Source of the DNA: Streptomyces brasiliensis
GTDB lineage: Bacteria > Actinomycetota > Actinomycetes > Streptomycetales > Streptomycetaceae
Reading direction: 5' to 3'
Length of the DNA stretch: 44,857 bases
NCBI RefSeq assembly: GCF_014647875.1
Contig: NZ_BMQA01000053.1
Span: 1-44,857 of the forward strand
Shown here: one piece after another, positions 39,246 to 44,857 of the stretch
Numbering within the stretch: the first letter of the stretch is position 1
Layout: every line of letters begins with the position of its first letter
The notes under the pieces: generated by a model
Database searches by the model: none
What the model was told of the DNA's origin: nothing
What the model saw: only the letters and a program-made list of their open reading frames with translations
Made by a program: the position numbers and the translations under genes

Positions 39246-39836
39246 TCACTTCTCCGCGAGGACCGGCTTGATCATCTTGACCAGGTCGTCCTCGCTGAGT
39301 GCCTGCAGCGCCCGCGCCGCGAGCTTCCCGTCCCGGTCGATGACGAGGGTGGTCGGGATCAGCTGCGGGTTGAGCGTGCCCTTCTTGAAGCGGAGCATCA
39401 GCTTGCCCGTCGGGTCGTACAAGCTCGGGTAGGTGATGCCCTGTTCCTTCTCGAAGTTGACCGCCGGGGTGGTGCTGGTGTCGCGGGTGTTGATGCCGAC
39501 GAACTGCACACCCCGGGTCGCGTACTCCTTGGAGACCTTGGCGAAGTTCGGCCCCTCCGCGCGGCACGGGCTGCACCACGAGCCCCAGATGTTGACGACG
39601 ACGACCTTGCCCTTGTAGTCGGCGACGTCCAGGGTCTTGCCGTCGATCGTCTTCCCCGACAGGTCGGGCGCCGCGGCCCGGTGCCCCTTCGCGACCGTGT
39701 CGATGCCGTTGTTCCCGGTCACGAAGTTGGTGTTGCCACCGCCGCCGGAGGTGCCGCCGGAGCCGCACGCGGACAGGGTCAGGGCCGCTGCGGCGACCAC
39801 GGCGCTGAGCAGGACGGCGCGGCTACGGGTACTCAT
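39246..39836 (-). CDS. TlpA/ResA-family thioredoxin-like lipoprotein (196 aa)
   Basis: Signal peptide with lipobox LSAC (Cys24 is the lipidated residue), then a Gly-rich linker and a thioredoxin fold (about 55-196) with the redox site W87-C88-S-P-C91. It reduces apocytochrome c cysteines on the outer face of the membrane. ATG 39836 has no strong ribosome-binding site. First gene of the ccdA-resB-ccsB unit, 66 bp after the deacetylase gene and its hairpin. Confidence 0.94.
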   Translation of the reverse strand: MSTRSRAVLLSAVVAAAALTLSACGSGGTSGGGGNTNFVTGNNGIDTVAKGHRAAAPDLSGKTIDGKTLDVADYKGKVVVVNIWGSWCSPCRAEGPNFAKVSKEYATRGVQFVGINTRDTSTTPAVNFEKEQGITYPSLYDPTGKLMLRFKKGTLNPQLIPTTLVIDRDGKLAARALQALSEDDLVKMIKPVLAEK

Positions 39837-39883
39837 GTGAAAAGTTTCGCATGTCCGATCCGGGGATCTTGCGCACCCCCCTT

Positions 39884-39899
39884 GCGGGTGGAAACCCGC
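39884..39899 (-). terminator. Hairpin after the deacetylase gene
   Basis: GCGGGT (39884-39889) and ACCCGC (39894-39899) pair around GGAA, four bases after the deacetylase stop on the minus strand. Short but well placed. Confidence 0.6.
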
Positions 39900-39902
39900 A
39901 TT

Positions 39903-41174
39903 TCAGGCAGCGCTTCCGACGGTCGCGGGGGCGGCGGTCAGGAACTCCTTCCAACCGGCCGCGGGCCGCTGTCCGACGTCCAGCGTACGGAGCCTCGCGA
40001 GTACCTCGGGCCGCTGCACGTCCAGCCAGTCCGTGAACTGCCGGAAGGAGACGAGCCGTACGTCCGCGCCCTTCTCCTTCTCGCGGGCGATGCGGGTGAA
40101 GGCCTCCTCCACGGCGTCCATGTAGATGCCCCCGTTCCACTGCTCGAAGTGGTTGCCGATGAAGAGGGGTGCACGGTTTGTCTCATATGCCCGCTCGAAT
40201 CCGGATATGTACGCCTGGGCGGACTGGGTGCGCCAGCCCGGGTAGTTGTAGGCGGGCGCGTTCGTCGAGTTGACCGACTGGTTGGCGAGCATGTTGTAGT
40301 CCATCGACAGCACCTCGAAGGAGCGGCCGGGGAACGGTATCTGCTGCAACGGCAGGTCCCACACCCCCTGCGTCTTCACCGGCCACACCTGACGCCCGCC
40401 CGGCGACGAGGCGTCGTAGCGCCAGCCCAGCTCGCGGGCGGTGGGCAGCAGACCGCCCTGACCGAGCAGACAGGGCGTACGCCCGCCGACCAGTTCCTTG
40501 TCGTAGTCGAACGGCAGCGACGGCAGATCGCTCCACCCGGTGTTGGTCCGCCACTCCTTCACGAACGACTTGGCCTGCTCGATCTCGCTGCGCCACTGCT
40601 GGGGCGTCCAGTTGCCGACCGTGCCGGAGCCCGCGCAGAAGTGCCCGTTGAAGTGGGTGCCGATCTCGTGGCCCTCGAGCCAGGCGCGGCGCACATTGGT
40701 GAGCGTGGCCTTGATGTGCTCGTCGGTGAGGTAGCCGATGTCGGAGGCGCCGCGCGGGTTGTTCGGCGGGTCGTAGAGCCGCTTCTTCGACTCCGGCAGC
40801 AGATACAGCCCCGAGAGGAAGAAGGTCATGCTCGCGCCGTGCTCCCTGGCGAGGTCCAGGAAGCGGGTGAAGAGCCCGTTGCCGACCTCGCCGGCGCCGT
40901 CCCAGGAGAAGACCACGAACTGCGGCGGGGTCCGACCGGGCTCCAGCGGCTCGGGCCCGGCGGGCTGGTGGGGCTGATTGCCGGTGAAGGAGGTGGAGCC
41001 GTCGCCGATGGGGCGGGCCGCGTGCGCATCGCTCGTGCCGGAGTGCCCGCTCCCGGAACCGGACACATGAGTGGATCCGTCTGAGGGCTTGGGTGTTCCG
41101 CAGCCGGCGAGTGCCGCGGCGGCCGTGGCGCCCGCGCCGACGCCGAGTATTCGCCTCCGGGAGAAGGTGCGCAT
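39903..41174 (-). CDS. Polysaccharide deacetylase-like secreted lipoprotein (423 aa)
   Basis: The N-terminus carries twin Arg (SRRRIL), a hydrophobic stretch and the lipobox LAGC (Cys25), so export is probably by Tat with lipid anchoring. The NodB-like domain starts at about 85: Asp92 in FSWDGAGE is the catalytic base, and H174-x3-H178 in GTHFNGHF is the metal motif. The rest is longer than typical NodB domains. It should act on cell-surface or extracellular polymers. Upstream of the start lies a 12-bp inverted repeat. It stands alone between the histidine phosphatase and the cytochrome c genes. Confidence 0.88.
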   Translation of the reverse strand: MRTFSRRRILGVGAGATAAAALAGCGTPKPSDGSTHVSGSGSGHSGTSDAHAARPIGDGSTSFTGNQPHQPAGPEPLEPGRTPPQFVVFSWDGAGEVGNGLFTRFLDLAREHGASMTFFLSGLYLLPESKKRLYDPPNNPRGASDIGYLTDEHIKATLTNVRRAWLEGHEIGTHFNGHFCAGSGTVGNWTPQQWRSEIEQAKSFVKEWRTNTGWSDLPSLPFDYDKELVGGRTPCLLGQGGLLPTARELGWRYDASSPGGRQVWPVKTQGVWDLPLQQIPFPGRSFEVLSMDYNMLANQSVNSTNAPAYNYPGWRTQSAQAYISGFERAYETNRAPLFIGNHFEQWNGGIYMDAVEEAFTRIAREKEKGADVRLVSFRQFTDWLDVQRPEVLARLRTLDVGQRPAAGWKEFLTAAPATVGSAA

Positions 41175-41185
41175 GAGTTCCCCGA

Positions 41186-41280
41186 TTCGTCACGTCCTGC
41201 TGGTGGTCACCCACTCAGAGGACGTGACGAACGGGGAGGTTCCACGCCGAATCACGTAATTCGTAACTGTCGTAACGAAT
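41186..41280. promoter_or_regulatory. Inverted and direct repeats upstream of the deacetylase gene
   Basis: TTCGTCACGTCC (41186-41197) and GGACGTGACGAA (41220-41231) form a perfect 12-bp inverted repeat with a 22-base spacer, 11 bp before the ATG. Further up, TCGTAAC occurs at 41261-41267 and 41270-41276 within ATTCGT...ACGAAT (41259-41280). It could be an operator or a leader hairpin over the ribosome-binding region. Confidence 0.55.
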
Positions 41281-41285
41281 GTGAC

Positions 41286-41969
41286 CTACGCCCCGAAGGC
41301 CTTGCTCTTCCCCTTCACCGGCTTGGCGCCGGCGAGGAGATGGGCCGGAACGAGATCGCGGGCGGGCTCGGTGTAGCCGACGGACACGATCCTGTCGCCC
41401 TGGTACGTGAACGTCGTCAGCGAGGCGAGCGTGCACTGCCGCTTGCGCGGGTCGTGCCACAGGCGCCGCTTCTCGACGTACGACCGCACGATCCAGATCG
41501 GCAGCTGATGACTCACCAGCACCGCCTCGTGCCCGCGCGCCCGGTCCTTGGCCGCGTCCAGCGCCTGCATCATCCGTACGACCTGGTCGACGTACGGCTC
41601 GCCCCAGGACGGCTTGAACGGGTTGACGAGGTGCTTCCAGTTCTCCGGCTTGCGCAGCGCGCCGTCGCCCACGCCGAAGGTCTTGCCCTGGAAGACGTTG
41701 CCGGCCTCGATGAGCCGCTCGTCGGTGTCCAGGCCGAGCCCGTGCGCCTTGGCGATCGGGGTCGCGGTCTCCTGCGCCCGCTCCAGCGGCGAGGCGACGA
41801 CGTACGTCACGTCGCGCGGCGCGAGGTGCTCGGCGACCCGGTCGGCCATCTGCCGGCCGAGTTCGGACAGGTGGTATCCGGGCAGCCGCCCGTAGAGGAT
41901 CCCGTCGGGGTTGGCGACCTCGCCGTGCCGCATGAGGTGGACGACGGTGATCTCGTTGTCGGTGCTCAC
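41286..41969 (-). CDS. Histidine phosphatase family protein (227 aa)
   Basis: Phosphoglycerate-mutase-like fold. The RHG catalytic motif is at Arg14-His15-Gly16 (HLMRHGEV), the second Arg in SPLERAQETA, and the distal His in VLVSHQLPIW. It is a two-histidine phosphatase of unknown substrate. It starts at GTG 41969, overlapping the hemL TGA (GTGA), so it is translated with hemL. This pairing with hemL is common in Streptomyces as I recall, which suggests a role tied to haem synthesis, but no function is established. Confidence 0.93.
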   Translation of the reverse strand: MSTDNEITVVHLMRHGEVANPDGILYGRLPGYHLSELGRQMADRVAEHLAPRDVTYVVASPLERAQETATPIAKAHGLGLDTDERLIEAGNVFQGKTFGVGDGALRKPENWKHLVNPFKPSWGEPYVDQVVRMMQALDAAKDRARGHEAVLVSHQLPIWIVRSYVEKRRLWHDPRKRQCTLASLTTFTYQGDRIVSVGYTEPARDLVPAHLLAGAKPVKGKSKAFGA

Positions 41970-43306
41970 GCGGTGGCCTCCGCGGCAGCTCGGGCCGCCG
42001 CCGGAAGGGCGTCGGCGATCTTCCCGATGGCCCGCTCGTCGTGGGCCGTGGACACGAACCAGGACTCGAAGGACGACGGCGGCAGATAGACGCCGTTCGA
42101 CAGCAGCGAGTGGAAGAAGGCGGTGAAGCGGAAGGACTCCTGGCGCTTGGCGTCCTCGTAGGTCCGCACCTTCCGGTCGGTGAAGAAGACGGAGAACATG
42201 TTGGAGGCGTTCTGCAGCTGGTGCGCGACGCCTTCCTTGGAGAGCGCCTCCGTGACGAGGGACCGGATCTGCGCGGAGACGGCGTCGACCGTCTCGTACG
42301 CCGCGTCGTCGAGCAGCCGCAGCTGGGCGAGACCCGCGGCCGTGGCCACCGGGTTCCCGGACAGCGTCCCGGCCTGGTAGACGGGCCCGGCGGGCGCGAG
42401 GTGGGCCATGACGTCGGCGCGACCGCCGAAGGCGGCGGCCGGGAACCCACCGCCCATGACCTTCCCGAAGGTCATGAGGTCGGGCTTGACCCCGTCGACG
42501 CCGTACCACCCGGCGCGACTCGTCCGGAAGCCGGTCATGACCTCGTCGGAGATGAAGAGGGCGCCGTTCTTGGAGCAGGCGTCCTTGAGTCCCTGGTTGA
42601 AGCCGGGGTCCGGCGGGACGACGCCCATGTTGCCGGGCGAGGCCTCCGTGATGACGCAGGCGATCTCGCCGGGGTGCCGGTGGAAGGCCTCCTGCACGGC
42701 CTCGAGGTCGTTGTACGGCAGGACGATCGTGTCGCCGGCCTGGGCGCCGGTGACACCGGGGGTGTCGGGCAGCGCGAAGGTGGCGACGCCGGAGCCGGCG
42801 GAGGCGAGCAGCGCGTCGACGTGGCCGTGGTAGCAGCCGGCGAACTTGATCACCTTGCTGCGCTGGGTGAAGCCGCGGGCGAGCCGGATGGCGCTCATGG
42901 TCGCCTCGGTGCCGCTGCTGACGAGCCGTACCTGTTCGACGGGCTCGACGCGGGCCACGATCTCCTCGGCCAGGGCCACCTCGCCCTCGCCGGGCGTACC
43001 GAAGGACGTACCGCGTGCGACGGCCTCCTGCACGGCGGCGATCACCTCGGGGTGCGCGTGCCCGAGGATCATGGGGCCCCACGAGCAGACGAGATCGACG
43101 TACTCGCGCCCGTCGGCGTCCGTCAGATACGGACCGCGTCCCGACACCATGAACCGGGGCGTGCCACCGACAGCGCGGAAGGCGCGCACCGGGGAGTTCA
43201 CGCCCCCCGGCGTGACGACGGACGCACGGTCGAACAGGGCCTGCGAGACGGGTGCTTCATAGGGGTAGGGCGGGTGGGACGCTCCTGCTGCGGGCGATTC
43301 ACTCAT
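41966..43306 (-). CDS. hemL: Glutamate-1-semialdehyde 2,1-aminomutase HemL (446 aa)
   Basis: PLP enzyme of the C5 tetrapyrrole route, converting glutamate-1-semialdehyde to 5-aminolevulinate. The PLP Lys is K282 in FGKVMGGGFPAAAFGG, with the Asp-Glu-Val pair (ISDEVMTGF) upstream and SSGTEATMSAIRLAR for phosphate binding. Length and motifs are normal. The initiation site has only a weak AGTCGCAGG upstream. It supplies haem for the cytochrome c genes nearby and for other haem proteins. A CCTAC-N5-GTAGG repeat lies 77 bp upstream of the start. Confidence 0.97.
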   Translation of the reverse strand: MSESPAAGASHPPYPYEAPVSQALFDRASVVTPGGVNSPVRAFRAVGGTPRFMVSGRGPYLTDADGREYVDLVCSWGPMILGHAHPEVIAAVQEAVARGTSFGTPGEGEVALAEEIVARVEPVEQVRLVSSGTEATMSAIRLARGFTQRSKVIKFAGCYHGHVDALLASAGSGVATFALPDTPGVTGAQAGDTIVLPYNDLEAVQEAFHRHPGEIACVITEASPGNMGVVPPDPGFNQGLKDACSKNGALFISDEVMTGFRTSRAGWYGVDGVKPDLMTFGKVMGGGFPAAAFGGRADVMAHLAPAGPVYQAGTLSGNPVATAAGLAQLRLLDDAAYETVDAVSAQIRSLVTEALSKEGVAHQLQNASNMFSVFFTDRKVRTYEDAKRQESFRFTAFFHSLLSNGVYLPPSSFESWFVSTAHDERAIGKIADALPAAARAAAEATA

Positions 43307-43890
43307 GACCTGCGACTTCTCCGACCTTCTGGGACCAATTCCGGCCTTCTTCGACGTACCCGGACGCCCGTCCGCGTAGTGACCTACTCAGGGTAGGCCG
43401 ACGCTGTCAGCTCCCTGCGGCTGCGCCGGGCAAACACGTGGCCGGACCGCCGCCATCTGCGAAACTGAGAGGTGTTACACACAGCTCGTACGGGACATGG
43501 TGTTCAGAGGCTGCGAAGATCCTGCGGACTGGTGTTTCCGCGCACGTTTCGGCGGACGGCCGTGGGGGAGGTCACTGACACGATGATCGGGTTGCGCGGC
43601 GGGGCCCACGCGCCCTAGAAAAGCGGTCGGGGCCAGGCGTCCTGGAAAAGCAGTCGGGTGGAGATATGCATCGCGGTGGCGGACTGGGCGAGGGGACCGA
43701 TGACCTGGGTCCTCGACGTGCCCGGCAGGGAAGGCACCGACGCGAGGCGGAGGAAGCGAACGAGGCACGTCAGGCACATGGCGGTCCGGTTGAGTCGGAG
43801 CGTGACGACCGACGTATGGAGCGTACGGAGCGGGCGGACCGTCGGATCGAGCGGCTGAGGGCGGGGAGCAGAAATGGTGGTCGGGTGGGG
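43307..43890. other. 584-bp region between hemL and the next gene
   Basis: Nothing certain here. The hemL promoter must lie near 43307-43450; CCTAC (43383-43387), 5 bases and GTAGG (43393-43397) form a small palindrome. An imperfect direct repeat of about 18 bases, CCT(A/G)GAAAAGC(G/A)GTCGGG, occurs at 43613-43630 and again at 43641-43658. Just after it an ATG at 43666 opens a frame reaching the next gene, but its GC3 is lower and its Arg/Glu composition is atypical, so I leave it outside the CDS. Confidence 0.45.
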
Positions 43891-44322
43891 GTGACGTACA
43901 AATACTTCGGCGCGCCCGACGGCGCGACCGCGGCCCGTGTCCCGATCTCGATGCGCCCCGAGGAACTCGGCGGCGACGAACTCGGTATGAACGGCATGTT
44001 CACCAAGATCAAGCCGGAGACGATGGCCGCGATGGTGCTGACCGGCATCGAGGGCGTCCCCCTGCACAAGGTCCCGCCCCTGGAACTGGTCGTCCTGCAC
44101 CCCGACTACGCGGTGGTCAAACTCCCGATGACGGTGGTCGACCCCCTCCGCGGCATCGGCGAGGAGGCGGTGGGCGCGGCGGCGTTCATCTGGTCGACGG
44201 TCCCGGATCGCGGCGGACCACGGGACGCGTTCAACGTGTACCAGCTACTGCACGAGTGGCAGGACTTCAGCCACCGGTTGCATGAGGCGGGGCATCAGCC
44301 GTATTGCCTTGTGTGGCCCTGA
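43891..44322 (+). CDS. Conserved hypothetical protein (143 aa)
   Basis: A clearly coding stretch: the C-terminal part, with YAVVKLPMTVVDPLRGIGEEAVGAAAFIWS and the ending HEWQDFSHRLHEAGHQPYCLVWP, has strong GC3. No signal peptide or membrane helix is seen, and I recognise no named family. I start it at GTG 43891 (VTYKYFGAPDG), where the clear coding signal begins. The frame is open back to ATG 43666, preceded by GGTGGAG at a short distance, which would add a charged, possibly coiled-coil N-terminus of 75 residues. A terminator follows. Confidence 0.75.
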   Translation: MTYKYFGAPDGATAARVPISMRPEELGGDELGMNGMFTKIKPETMAAMVLTGIEGVPLHKVPPLELVVLHPDYAVVKLPMTVVDPLRGIGEEAVGAAAFIWSTVPDRGGPRDAFNVYQLLHEWQDFSHRLHEAGHQPYCLVWP

Positions 44323-44343
44323 GCTGGGGTTTCGCTGGTAGCG

Positions 44344-44365
44344 GGCGGGGTTTTCGGGCCCCGCC
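44344..44365 (+). terminator. Terminator after the conserved hypothetical gene
   Basis: GGCGGGG (44344-44350) and CCCCGCC (44359-44365) pair around an 8-base loop and are followed by TTT, 21 bases after the stop. Confidence 0.75.
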
Positions 44366-44655
44366 TTTGTCATGTGCCGGGTGGGGGCGTCAGGCGGCCA
44401 GGGCACATTGGTTTGGACGGGGGCACTGATGTGCCTTCCAGCTCTGGTTCCTCGGTGAAGGCGTCGTCGATCGCCTTGCGGGTGCGGGTCTCGGACGAGT
44501 TCGACCTCGTCCAGAGAGCCGCTGCCCTGAGCCGCATGAGGCCCGCGGCTATGTCGCCGGAAGCTCGCTCGCCGCCGCCCGCGCCGACGACCCCACCGCG
44601 GCCCTCGAGACCCCTCCGCCGCCTCGGCCCGCCCGCACGCCGGAAAGGGCAGCAG
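44366..44655. other. Region without a convincing gene before the right-edge regulator
   Basis: With the end of the previous gene this gap is about 333 bp (44323-44655). Short fragments in both strands have coding-like composition, such as EARGYVAGSSLAAARADDPTA on the plus strand near 44540, but none has a start, a ribosome-binding site and a recognisable product. It may contain decayed gene pieces. Confidence 0.4.
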
Positions 44656-44857
44656 TCAGCTGCTGAACGGCTGCAGGCCGATCGTCCTCAGCAGGTCGAG
44701 CTGCCCTGCCGCCTCGCTGTCCTGCGCCCCGGAGTAGACGATCAACCGGAGGTCGCTGTCACGTACGGTGAGGAAGTCGCTGTCCACGGTGATCGGCCCG
44801 ATCTCGGGGTGCATGAACGTGCGACTGCTCAAGCCGGGCTGGGGGGCCAAGCGCTGC
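44656..44857 (-). CDS. Probable XRE regulator with MmyB-like ligand-binding domain, partial (5' end beyond right edge)
   Basis: The frame is open to the window edge and ends at 44656. The 66 visible residues end with the pattern of MmyB-like domains: FMHPEIGPITVDSDFLTV, then LRLIVYSGAQDSEAAGQLDLL, the region that closes the PAS-like ligand pocket in these regulators. The helix-turn-helix would be outside the window. The family call rests on this short piece, so it is moderate. Confidence 0.65.
   Translation of the reverse strand, partial: QRLAPQPGLSSRTFMHPEIGPITVDSDFLTVRDSDLRLIVYSGAQDSEAAGQLDLLRTIGLQPFSS

Noticed and set aside
41215..43082. Two long minus-strand frames over hemL and the phosphatase gene
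   Set aside because: Shadows in other frames; the true genes have clear motifs and a GTGA overlap.
43475..44100. Minus-strand frames opposite the last full gene
   Set aside because: Opposite a gene with strong coding signals and without any recognised motif or ribosome-binding site.
1..44857. CRISPR arrays, complete insertion sequences or integrase/attachment sites
   Set aside because: No regularly spaced repeats, transposase or integrase-like protein were seen; the only multi-copy DNA unit noted is the 19-bp repeat.

Overview
The window is G+C-rich actinobacterial chromosome, almost certainly Streptomyces. The evidence is the strong G/C bias at third codon positions, many GTG starts, a futalosine-type menaquinone pathway, DUF397/DUF5753 regulator pairs, and a gene order that matches my recollection of the S. 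coelicolor region around mqnA (SCO4506) to hemL. No tRNA, rRNA, CRISPR array, prophage or complete insertion sequence was seen.

Layout. (1) 1-9134: a type VII secretion (ESX)-like locus. Five minus-strand genes run off the left edge: a WXG100-like protein, a protein with a T7SS signal-like domain and hydrophobic core, a two-helix membrane protein and two unknowns. They are followed by a small membrane protein, a second WXG100 protein and a 1516-aa EccC/EssC ATPase with ubiquitin-like, degenerate FHA, two membrane and three FtsK-type ATPase segments. No EccB, EccD, EccE or MycP gene lies in the window. (2) 9262-14020: receptor-type Ser/Thr kinase, mqnA (apparently leaderless), cold-shock protein, an XRE-cupin regulator and azlC/azlD. 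The regulator and azlC each carry an apparent one-base deletion in a G/C run. (3) 14024-22516: DUF6817-like protein, LysR regulator, DUF1330 protein, long-chain acyl-CoA synthetase, then a divergent thiolase / two-domain FabG / MaoC hydratase set like mycobacterial fadA2-fabG4-htdX, with two palindromic operators between the divergent genes and a TetR gene at the end. (4) 22555-28445: DUF4229 protein, GNAT, mqnE, AsnC/Lrp regulator, and UbiX-, UbiA- and UbiD-family genes (mqnM, mqnP, mqnL). Together with mqnA these supply several menaquinone steps. (5) 28533-35650: mixed accessory genes, including an ArsR/quinone-oxidoreductase pair with three operator half-sites, a DUF5753/DUF397 regulator pair, a CDP-alcohol phosphotransferase with an altered motif, a fungal-type cytosine deaminase overlapping a 2OG-oxygenase-like gene, and a truncated remnant gene. 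(6) 35657-43306: system II cytochrome c maturation genes (thioredoxin-like lipoprotein, ccdA, resB, ccsB), a deacetylase lipoprotein, a histidine phosphatase and hemL, a haem/cytochrome c supply block. (7) 43307-44857: a conserved hypothetical gene and the 3' end of a probable XRE/MmyB regulator at the right edge.

How the parts work together. Menaquinone synthesis (mqnA, mqnE, mqnM, mqnP, mqnL), haem synthesis (hemL) and cytochrome c maturation all serve the respiratory chain. The thiolase/FabG/MaoC/acyl-CoA synthetase set serves fatty acyl metabolism. The most unusual parts are the isolated EssC-like T7SS locus and the deaminase/oxygenase pair.
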